Of a DNA stretch of 36,707 nt, positions 31,185 to 36,707 are shown in pieces. Source of the stretch: Nitrospirota bacterium. Its GTDB lineage: Bacteria > Nitrospirota > UBA9217. The stretch's first letter is position 1. Each line of letters starts with the position of its first letter. The notes under the pieces were generated by a model, which did no database searches, had not been told where the DNA came from, and saw only the letters and a program-made list of their open reading frames with translations. The position numbers were made by a program, and so were the translations under genes. The DNA lies in the NCBI GenBank assembly GCA_020052615.1, contig JAGVOT010000116.1, forward strand, positions 1 through 36,707. The letters run 5' to 3'.

Positions 31185-32018
31185 TTATCGTACGTCGTAG
31201 TTCAGGGACTGGCGCTGGCCGTTCCGAAGCAGGTCGACGGAAATGCTCTTCTCGTCCTTGAGCCCCTGGTAAAGCTGGAAGAACTTCCCGGGGTCGTCAA
31301 CGGCCTGCGAGTTCACCCGCTGGACCACGTCACCATTCAGGAGCCCGATCTTCTCGTAGATGCTGCCCGGCACGATCTCGCTGATGCGGAACCCCACGGT
31401 CTTTCCCGCTTCTATATACGGCAGGGCGCGGGCCTGCGTGAGCATCTGGCTCAGATTCTCGGTGCTCGACGCGATCTCTCGCTGGTCCACCATGAACTTG
31501 CCTTCGCCGACCTTCCTGATGCCGCTGCCCGGCACCGCCTTCGCAACGTTCACGATCTTCGTATCATCGACGATCTGGATCTCCACGGTCGATCCATCGC
31601 TCCGCTTGATAGTGACCCTGTCGCGCTTCACCTTCACGATCTGCGACCCGTCGGGAAGCTTCTGATTGAGGCGATAGAACGCCTGCTGGTTCGTGGCGTC
31701 GGCGAGAACGGCCCCGGAGAAATACTCTCCCTCGATGGTGCCGATGAGCGTGTAGGCTGTGTAGGATTCCGCCGCAGTCCCGCCGCCGGAGGGACCTTTC
31801 CCCTCGCCGAACAATCCCCGCTCCAGGATCGAAGAGTAGTCCGAGAGTTCCTTGCGCGGCTCGATGCCTGCCCGCTCCTGGTTGAACTGCGTCGAGACCC
31901 TGGCAGTAGCATCAAGGCTTCTGCCGATCATGGCGTCCACCGTATCGGCGAGGAGATAGGCCGAGAGCGTGAGGAGCGCGATCAGGGCCAGGGTATATGG
32001 TTTGCTGTTTTCCTTCAT
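31185..32018 (-). CDS. gspC: Type II secretion system protein GspC (PDZ type)
   Basis: A 277-residue protein with ATG at 32018 after AAGGTG. A membrane segment (YTLALIALLTLSAYLLADTV, about 8-27) is followed by the homology region (SSILERGLFGEGK, YTLIGTIEGEYFSGAVLADA). The C-terminal PDZ domain is VGFRISEIVPGSIYEKIGLL plus NGDVVQRVNSQAVDDPGKFF. GspC bridges the inner platform and the secretin and helps select substrates. It is the first gene of the operon, directly behind a consensus promoter at 32035-32063, and 122 bases before gspD. Confidence 0.92.
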   Translation of the reverse strand: MKENSKPYTLALIALLTLSAYLLADTVDAMIGRSLDATARVSTQFNQERAGIEPRKELSDYSSILERGLFGEGKGPSGGGTAAESYTAYTLIGTIEGEYFSGAVLADATNQQAFYRLNQKLPDGSQIVKVKRDRVTIKRSDGSTVEIQIVDDTKIVNVAKAVPGSGIRKVGEGKFMVDQREIASSTENLSQMLTQARALPYIEAGKTVGFRISEIVPGSIYEKIGLLNGDVVQRVNSQAVDDPGKFFQLYQGLKDEKSISVDLLRNGQRQSLNYDVR

Positions 32019-32034
32019 TATAAGCACCTTAAAA

Positions 32035-32063
32035 ATTATACTCATATAGTCATCCAATGTCAA
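32035..32063 (-). promoter_or_regulatory. Consensus sigma-70 promoter of the gsp operon
   Basis: Minus strand TTGACA (32063-32058), 17 bases, TATAAT (32040-32035): both hexamers match the consensus perfectly. The expected transcription start (about 32028) lies only some ten bases before the gspC ATG, so the ribosome site would be at the very 5' end of the message. Confidence 0.75.
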
Positions 32064-32202
32064 TGCTTTTGACTGCTGAAGGCCGTGGAATTACGGGGTT
32101 TTTTTTGCTGGATGATGCCGGAGGTCAACCGGCGGTGCAGCCGGCCGTGCAAGGCACGTTTCCAGGTCTGCCCCGGAGGAAGGGCCTTTACCGGTCGAAT
32201 AT

Positions 32203-32243
32203 AAAAAAAGGCTGCCGAAGCCCTGGTCGGGTTCCGGCAGCCT
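32203..32243 (-). terminator. Rho-independent terminator after the rhodanese gene
   Basis: Minus strand AGGCTGCCGGAA pairs with TTCGGCAGCCT (one bulge) around an eleven-to-twelve-base loop and is followed by seven T. It separates the rhodanese transcript from the gsp operon. The 342-base gap 32019-32360 otherwise holds only the gspC promoter; no gene is seen there. Confidence 0.85.
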
Positions 32244-32360
32244 GTCTTGGCAGCCTGTCTTTATCCACACGTACTTGGCGAATTTGCGGATCAGACCTAT
32301 GGTGACGATGTTTTGCCTTATGTGCTTCGCGGCGAAATGCCTGTTCTCGCCGGAGCTACA

Positions 32361-32957
32361 CTACTGCGGGCACGTGACCACCGGGTATCCCCCTCCGTAA
32401 ATAGCCTGGGAAGAACTGCTCGACCATACTTTTGTCGACGTAGATGCCCCCCATGAGGTCATGCCGAAACGAAGCGTCCAGGTGTTATATCCGAGCATAT
32501 TGAGGATCGCGTTTATCTGACTGGCCGTGTGACCCGTGTAGCAGACCACAAGGATGGGCTTGTCCGCCGGAAGTTTGAAGAGATTCTGAGGCTTGGCGAC
32601 CTCGGCGAACGGCACATTGATCGCGCCATCGATATGGCCTTTGCAGAAGTCGGTCGCCGATCTGATGTCGAGGATAAAGAAATCATTGAGCTCATCAGCC
32701 GCTTCAGCGTCGTCAATACCGTCTACCAGCGATGCTGCAAACAGCGTCCGGCTGCCTCCGGGAGGCGTGCTCAGGAATTCGTCGGCATATCTTGCCATCA
32801 TGCCGTAATGCCCGAACGGAATATTAGGTTTATTGCCCCGATGCGCCATTTCTCTCACATGCTCACCGCAACCCTCGCTGTCTTCCGCAGAAACAGCAAC
32901 CGGAAGGAACACCATCACCCCAAGCAGCACCAGCACCAGCAGAGACATTCTCTTCAT
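32361..32957 (-). CDS. Secreted rhodanese-domain protein
   Basis: A 198-residue protein with a signal peptide (MKRMSLLVLVLLGVMVFLPV, cut near AVSA), so it works in the periplasm. The rhodanese domain starts at FFILDIRSATDFCKGHIDGA and has the active-site loop VVCYTGHTAS with catalytic Cys139. Before the domain is a 60-residue segment with GCGEHVREMAHRG and MMARYADEFLSTPPGG, not part of the standard domain. Such periplasmic rhodaneses move sulfane sulfur or bind redox partners; in metal-reducing bacteria they occur near cytochrome genes. It is expressed from 33214-33242 through a riboswitch and terminator, so it is likely under second-messenger control. Confidence 0.88.
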   Translation of the reverse strand: MKRMSLLVLVLLGVMVFLPVAVSAEDSEGCGEHVREMAHRGNKPNIPFGHYGMMARYADEFLSTPPGGSRTLFAASLVDGIDDAEAADELNDFFILDIRSATDFCKGHIDGAINVPFAEVAKPQNLFKLPADKPILVVCYTGHTASQINAILNMLGYNTWTLRFGMTSWGASTSTKVWSSSSSQAIYGGGYPVVTCPQ

Positions 32958-33036
32958 GTTTGCTTCCTCCTTTTTTTTTGATCGCCAAGAATGAGTTGAT
33001 AGCTCTTTGAAATGAACCCGAAAAGCATGATTTAAG

Positions 33037-33070
33037 AAAAAAAAAGCCCACCGCGGAAAGGGGGTGGGCT
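33037..33070 (-). terminator. Intrinsic terminator between riboswitch and rhodanese gene
   Basis: Minus strand AGCCCACC pairs with GGTGGGCT around a ten-base loop, followed by nine T. It lies eight bases after the aptamer and 80 bases before the gene, so it should be the expression platform that the ligand switches. Confidence 0.85.
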
Positions 33071-33078
33071 GTAATTCC

Positions 33079-33171
33079 AGCCACTTCGGCGGCCCCTCTA
33101 TCCAACGGTGATCTGCTGGACAGGTAGCTCTGCGTCACCCGATTACTCGGGTTTTGCCCTTATCGGCGGCT
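33079..33171 (-). ncRNA. GEMM-I-like cyclic-dinucleotide riboswitch aptamer
   Basis: Minus strand: GATAAGGGCAAAACCCGA begins the aptamer, the stem ACCCGA/TCGGGT is capped by a GNRA-type loop GTAA, then TGACGCAGAGC follows. These match the GEMM-I conserved GGGCAAA, GNRA loop and GACGCAAAGC (one base differs). A second helix CTGTCC/GGATAG and a closing helix AGCCGC/GTGGCT complete the fold. Members bind c-di-GMP or cGAMP; the ligand is not decided here. A terminator follows directly and the target is the rhodanese gene. Confidence 0.7.
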
Positions 33172-33213
33172 TACTAGTTTTTTTGGATCACTCAACTTAC
33201 GTTGTTAATGACA

Positions 33214-33242
33214 ACTATAGTGTTAGATTCAGTGAAAGTCAA
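33214..33242 (-). promoter_or_regulatory. Sigma-70 promoter of the riboswitch-rhodanese unit
   Basis: Minus strand TTGACT (33242-33237), 17 bases, TATAGT (33219-33214), in an AT-rich stretch. The expected start near 33207 is about 36 bases before the aptamer. The region 32958-33334 holds this promoter, the aptamer and the terminator, and no gene. Confidence 0.7.
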
Positions 33243-33334
33243 CTGGAAATAATGCAACATTCTGCGCGCCGATGGAGGCTCCGCTGTCGGGTACATGCAT
33301 AGACCATAGACCGACTAGGGTGAGCGAACAAATA

Positions 33335-34018
33335 TTACGTGCCCCAGAAGGCGCGGTAGAACCCTTCCGCCCTTTTGAGATAGGGGGCATAGATCTCCCG
33401 GGACCGTCTGTCGATGAGCGGGTGATCGATGCCTTTCTCGTTCCGGAGCCAGCCGGTCACGATGCCCGGCGTCACCTCGATATGGAACTGGAGCGCATAG
33501 ACACGATCGGAATAGCGGAAGGCCTGGTTGGGAAAGAGATCGGAGGACGCCAAGCGTAGGGCTCCATGGGGAAGATCAAAGGTATCGCCGTGCCACTGGA
33601 AGACGTGGGCGATCCGCTTGTCTTCCACAGCAAGCTCCGCCATGCAGGTGTCCTTCATGCCGTCGTCGGTCAGCGCCACATTGTACCACCCGATCTCTTT
33701 CTGACGGCCCGGATAAACATGGGCACCGAGGACATGAGCGAGCATCTGTGCGCCGAGGCAGACGCCGAGGACGTGCTTGCCCGCTCCGACGGCCTTCTCG
33801 ATGAACAGCGCCTCGTCCTTGAGATAGGGCGTGCGGTCCATCTCGTAGACCGCCATGGGGCCGCCCAGGATGACGACATGCGAGAAGGGGGCGCTATCGG
33901 GAAGGGAATGGCCTCGTTCGAGGTCGATGCAGGTAAAGGGAAAATTATTCGTCCGAAGATGGTCCGCTATGGTGCCCGGGCCCTCGGATGTCACATTCTG
34001 GATGATGAGGACGTTCAT
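33335..34018 (-). CDS. Class I glutamine amidotransferase-like protein
   Basis: A 227-residue stand-alone class I glutamine amidotransferase domain. The triad is visible: Cys87 in GVCLGAQMLA, His179 and Glu181 in LQFHIEVTP. The oxyanion Gly loop is VVILGGPMAVYEMD. It resembles the GMP-synthase-like amidotransferases of about 230 residues that occur without a synthase domain. Such enzymes release ammonia from glutamine or cleave gamma-glutamyl compounds; the real substrate is not known. It is 34 bases after the Big2-like gene, on the same strand. Confidence 0.87.
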   Translation of the reverse strand: MNVLIIQNVTSEGPGTIADHLRTNNFPFTCIDLERGHSLPDSAPFSHVVILGGPMAVYEMDRTPYLKDEALFIEKAVGAGKHVLGVCLGAQMLAHVLGAHVYPGRQKEIGWYNVALTDDGMKDTCMAELAVEDKRIAHVFQWHGDTFDLPHGALRLASSDLFPNQAFRYSDRVYALQFHIEVTPGIVTGWLRNEKGIDHPLIDRRSREIYAPYLKRAEGFYRAFWGT

Positions 34019-34052
34019 GTGTCACCTGGCGAAAACAGCAGGCTGGCAACTC

Positions 34053-34691
34053 CTAGGGAACGACCGTGAGCGTCGCGGTCCCCGTCATGCCTGTTGCCAG
34101 ATCAGTTGCCGTGACCGTCGTTGTTCCTGTCGTTGTTCCTGCGGTGGCGATCCCCTGCGACCCTGTGACGTTGCTGATCACCGCGATCTCGGCGCTTGAG
34201 GTCGCCCAGGAGACCATGGTGGTCAGGTCCGTAGGGGCCGTGGAGGGAGTCGCAGCTGAGTAGGCCCCCGTAGCCGTGAATGGCGTTGAGGTCCCCGCGC
34301 TGATGACCGCGCTAGACGGGGCTACTGTGATTGCAAGAAGGTCCGTGACGGTGACCGTAACGCTATAGGTGATCGACGGATGGGCGATATCGACCGCCGT
34401 GATTACCGCCGTGCCTTCCGACACCGCCGAGACCAGCCCGGTGCTGCTGACAGTCGCCACCTCAGGGGCCGATGACTGCCACGTTACCTGGGTCCAAAAG
34501 AGGAAGAACTGCCCGTCTGAGAAACGAGCCGTTACGAAAAGTTGCTGCGTCTTATCCTTGGCAATGTACGGGTCTGCCGGCGTCACCGTGATCGATGTGA
34601 GCGTGTTCGTTTTCCCGCAGCCGGGGAAACCCGCAAGGGCAAGGGAAAACAGCGATACAAGAAGAACGAAGGCGATCGCAGAGCGTTTCAT
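34053..34691 (-). CDS. Exported protein with two Big2-like immunoglobulin domains
   Basis: A 212-residue protein with a signal peptide (AIAFVLLVSLFSLALAGFPG) ending at a Cys (GFPGCGK), which suggests a lipoprotein although the lipobox is weak. Two bacterial Ig-like (Big2) repeats follow: about 30-118 (LTSITVTPADPYIAKDKTQQ, TWQSSAPEVATVSSTGLVSA) and 119-212 (LAITVAPSSAVISAGTSTPF, SWATSSAEIAVISNVTGSQG). Big2 domains are adhesive or structural modules on the cell surface. The protein is small, with no catalytic domain. Its function cannot be given beyond envelope location. A promoter-like pair lies at 34745-34774. Confidence 0.8.
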   Translation of the reverse strand: MKRSAIAFVLLVSLFSLALAGFPGCGKTNTLTSITVTPADPYIAKDKTQQLFVTARFSDGQFFLFWTQVTWQSSAPEVATVSSTGLVSAVSEGTAVITAVDIAHPSITYSVTVTVTDLLAITVAPSSAVISAGTSTPFTATGAYSAATPSTAPTDLTTMVSWATSSAEIAVISNVTGSQGIATAGTTTGTTTVTATDLATGMTGTATLTVVP

Positions 34692-34744
34692 AGATAAGAA
34701 ATCCTTGGATCCCGCCAGGACGGCGCGGGCGAATTTACCGGTTC

Positions 34745-34774
34745 AGTATACGATATTCCCCGCGCTCTTGGCAA
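34745..34774 (-). promoter_or_regulatory. Possible promoter of the Big2-like gene
   Basis: Minus strand TTGCCA (34774-34769), 18 bases, TATACT (34750-34745), 54 bases before the gene. It lies directly after the terminator of the channel gene, so a new transcription unit here makes sense. Confidence 0.5.
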
Positions 34775-34775
34775 G

Positions 34776-34809
34776 AAAAAGGCGCCTGCCTTTCCGACAC
34801 GCAGGAGCC
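34776..34809 (-). terminator. Terminator after the potassium-channel gene
   Basis: Minus strand GGCTCCTGC pairs with GCAGGCGCC (one mismatch) across an eleven-base loop and is followed by five T. It lies 32 bases after the channel stop. Confidence 0.65.
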
Positions 34810-34840
34810 ACGGGACGCACATGCCTTCCACCCGGGTGTC

Positions 34841-35878
34841 TCATGTCCCGGCGACGGAGGCATCGTTCCCGTTCTTCATGGTCACGAGCTGCTCAAGCTT
34901 CGTGATGGCGGCCGGTTCCCCAAGAATGATGAGGGTGTCCCGGCTGTCGATGCGGGTCTGTGAATCTGGGTTGAAGACCATCCTGCCGCTGGCCTTCTTG
35001 ATGCCGACGATGATGACGCCGGTCTGCTTCCGGAATCCGGAGCTCATCAGGTTCTCACCGACGCAGTACGACGCCTCGGGGATGCAGATCTCCTCCATCT
35101 GGAGGTCGTAATGGTCGCGGCCCGTGGCGATCTCGATGAAGTCCACCACGTTCGGCCGCAGGATGGCCTGGGCCATGCGGCTCCCGCCGATGTGGTAGGG
35201 CGAGATCACCTTGTTTGCGCCGGCGCGCTGCAGCTTGATGTCGGACCCTTCCTCGCCGGCGCGGGCCAGGATGTACAGGTCCGGGTTAAGCCCCCGGGCG
35301 GTGAGGGTGATGTACACGTTCTCCGTGTCCGATGTCACGACCGAGATGAGCCCCTTGGCGCGCTTGATGCCCGCCTTGAGCAGCGATTCGTCCTCAGTGG
35401 CGTTGCCGCGGAGATAGGGATGGTGCTCTGCCTCGAGCTTCTCGATGACCTCGGGTTTGTTCTCCACCACGACAAAGGGGACCGGCCTCGCGGCGAACTC
35501 CTTGCAGATCAGCGAGCCGATCCTGCCGTAGCCGCAGATGATGTAATGGTCACGCATCGATTCGATCTGCTTTTCCACCTTCATCCTCCCGAAATAGCGC
35601 TGAAACTGGCCTTCGAACATCACCTGGGCGATCTTGCCGACCGTGTAGAACAGCACCGTGACGCCGGAAACGATGAGCATCAGCGTGAACAAGCGCCCTG
35701 GCCGGCTGAGGGCGTGCACTTCCATGTACCCCACCGTCGTGATCGTCGTGACGGTCATATAGAGGGCATCGAGGAACGGCCAGCCCTCGACGGACATGTA
35801 CCCTGTCGTCCCCGCCAGGACCAGCAGGAACAATGCCACGATCGCAGCCCTGAGCTGGCGGAGCGGATGCACGGTCAC
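34841..35878 (-). CDS. Two-TM potassium channel with RCK (TrkA-N/TrkA-C) domains
   Basis: A 345-residue protein using the GTG at 35878, which overlaps the upstream stop (GTGA) and has GGGAGG eight bases before it. TM1 ([20 protein letters not shown]), pore helix and filter [11 protein letters not shown], and TM2 ([20 protein letters not shown]) form a KcsA/MthK-type pore. The RCK-N domain has the nucleotide loop [18 protein letters not shown]; the RCK-C domain is the last 80 residues ([20 protein letters not shown]). It should be a ligand-gated cation channel. The filter reads TVGYME, not the standard TVGYGD. Confidence 0.9.
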   Translation of the reverse strand: MTVHPLRQLRAAIVALFLLVLAGTTGYMSVEGWPFLDALYMTVTTITTVGYMEVHALSRPGRLFTLMLIVSGVTVLFYTVGKIAQVMFEGQFQRYFGRMKVEKQIESMRDHYIICGYGRIGSLICKEFAARPVPFVVVENKPEVIEKLEAEHHPYLRGNATEDESLLKAGIKRAKGLISVVTSDTENVYITLTARGLNPDLYILARAGEEGSDIKLQRAGANKVISPYHIGGSRMAQAILRPNVVDFIEIATGRDHYDLQMEEICIPEASYCVGENLMSSGFRKQTGVIIVGIKKASGRMVFNPDSQTRIDSRDTLIILGEPAAITKLEQLVTMKNGNDASVAGT

Positions 35879-36081
35879 GTGTCCGCCCTCCCTGCCTCGC
35901 CGGAGGACACGCTCTCGCACGGTCCCGTGAAGAACAGGAACGCCATCACCGGCCTCCGCGATGCCGGCGAGCTGACGAACTGAATACTGGAGAACGAATA
36001 TCCCCGGCCGGTCCACTCGTTCAGGATACCTTCGATCTCGACGTCTGTGACGGTGCTCGTCTCAACGACCTTGTAAGTCAT
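35875..36081 (-). CDS. Small DUF4177-like protein
   Basis: A 68-residue protein from the ATG at 36081. [20 protein letters not shown] followed by [16 protein letters not shown] resembles DUF4177 proteins (short, one beta-alpha-beta unit starting YKVVE...L...G). The function of the family is not known. Its stop overlaps the channel GTG by four bases, so the two are translated together and may be functionally linked, for instance as a cytoplasmic accessory of the channel; this is only inference. The longer in-frame version to 36240 runs into the next gene and is not supported. Confidence 0.6.
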   Translation of the reverse strand: MTYKVVETSTVTDVEIEGILNEWTGRGYSFSSIQFVSSPASRRPVMAFLFFTGPCESVSSGEAGRADT

Positions 36082-36169
36082 GGCCGTATTATAGGCGATG
36101 CGTCCGTATTTTTCAACACGGGAACAATGCCGGCCGGGCATCATGAAGCATCGGCACGCTTCAATGAGA

Positions 36170-36202
36170 AAGGCACCCGGTCGGCCTCTGACCGGGTGCC
36201 TT
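36170..36202. terminator. Strong hairpin, terminator of the last gene
   Basis: AAGGCACCCGGTC (36170-36182) pairs perfectly with GACCGGGTGCCTT (36190-36202) across seven bases. It is 27 bases after the stop of the 36230 gene. On the minus strand it is followed by only TTCTC, so the T tract is weak. It stops read-through into the DUF4177-like gene. Confidence 0.65.
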
Positions 36203-36229
36203 CTGCGTAACGACAGTGCTGTTGCCGCT

Positions 36230-36707
36230 TCAGGCAGCAACAGCCTGTTGGGCGGTATCTTCCTTTGAGAACGCGAGAACGCCCAGAAAAACGAAGTTCA
36301 TGATGGGCAGCAGCATGAGCAGGCCAAGCCACTTGTTCCTGCCCAGGTTCTCGGCGATGCACATCCAGAGGTACACCCCGATGAAGATGTTTACCAGGGG
36401 GATGAACAGCAGGATGACCCACCAGCAGGGCTTTCCCGCGGAGGTGAGGAACGGCCATACCTGTATGAGCGGTATCCAAGCGGCCCAGGCCTCCGCCACA
36501 TTCAGTTTCTTGGCGATGAGATACAGGCAAAGCGAGAAGAAGATGTACATACCGACAGAAATGAGCAGGAACGTCGTCATAAAGCCGGCAACCATAGCAT
36601 TGATAAAGTCCGGGGGCGGCACGTTCCCCGGCCGTAGAGGTGACGGAATGTTCGCCTGCGGCGCTTCCCTCGTCGCGGGCAACGCCGGAGCAGGTGCGGC
36701 CGGTGCC
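36230..36707 (-). CDS. DUF5684-like polytopic membrane protein (5' end beyond window)
   Basis: At least 158 residues; the frame stays open to the window edge with a Pro/Ala-rich stretch (APAAPAPALPATREAP) before the membrane part, so the true start probably lies outside; the TTG at 36682 is a weak alternative. Four hydrophobic segments are visible, including MTTFLLISVGMYIFFSLCLY and WVILLFIPLVNIFIGVYLWM. The AEAWAAWIPLIQVWPFL and ENLGRNKWLGLLMLLPIMNF patterns match DUF5684-type proteins, of unknown function. It has a terminator at 36170-36202. Confidence 0.65.
   Translation of the reverse strand, partial: APAAPAPALPATREAPQANIPSPLRPGNVPPPDFINAMVAGFMTTFLLISVGMYIFFSLCLYLIAKKLNVAEAWAAWIPLIQVWPFLTSAGKPCWWVILLFIPLVNIFIGVYLWMCIAENLGRNKWLGLLMLLPIMNFVFLGVLAFSKEDTAQQAVAA

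Noticed and set aside
29372-31261. Long plus-strand frame of 629 codons opposite gspD
   Set aside because: Antisense shadow of the secretin gene in GC-rich DNA.

Overview
The window reads as chromosomal DNA of a Gram-negative, GC-rich, respiratory bacterium, most likely a Desulfobacterota/Desulfuromonadota- or Nitrospirota-like lineage. This is inferred from a multiheme cytochrome, a GspN-type type II secretion (T2SS) operon, a GEMM-like riboswitch and the many dispersed intergenic repeats; no marker gene fixes the taxon. Several apparent frameshifts at homopolymers suggest either gene decay or assembly indels.

Layout. 1-832: start of tuf and four tRNA genes (Thr-Tyr-Gly-Thr, then tuf) on the minus strand behind one strong promoter. 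833-5147: rlmB, cysS and a membrane hybrid histidine kinase. 5239-10221: a stand-alone LigD phosphoesterase-domain gene (+), nitroreductase, a decayed Tim44-like gene, DAHP synthase, a tautomerase and a TRIC-type membrane protein. 10245-13111: a multiheme cytochrome interrupted by one in-frame TGA, followed by a SECIS-like hairpin, so probably a selenocysteine protein. It lies directly downstream of an RHH-PIN-AbrB toxin-antitoxin cluster. 13214-15714: a small accessory island with an AAA ATPase, a two-TM protein and a Cas2/SinR-like small protein, with an attC-like site inside it. 15781-19550: radA, then on the plus strand a TraF-like barrel and an omptin with all four catalytic residues. 19577-32063: a complete T2SS operon gspCDEFGHIJKLMN (minus) with a near-perfect sigma-70 promoter. 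32203-33242: a riboswitch-controlled secreted rhodanese. 33335-36707: a glutamine amidotransferase, a Big2-like lipoprotein or secreted protein, a DUF4177-like/potassium-channel pair and the end of a membrane protein.

How parts work together. The T2SS genes form one unit: inner-membrane platform (C, F, L, M, N), ATPase (E), secretin (D) and pseudopilins (G-K). The prepilin peptidase must be elsewhere. Most gene pairs overlap by 1-8 bases; the larger gaps are filled by repeats. One gap (gspL-gspM) holds a 443-base unit bounded by perfect 29-base inverted repeats and filled wall to wall by a GxxExxY gene. A second repeat family of 7-base period lies inside the coding sequence for the leader peptides of GspH, GspI and GspJ.

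The most promising novelties are the putative selenocysteine-containing cytochrome (10245-12170), the repeat-bounded GxxExxY unit, the repeat-encoded pseudopilin leaders, and the three-gene ATPase island with an attC-like site. All functional calls come from reading the sequence; no database or folding program was run.
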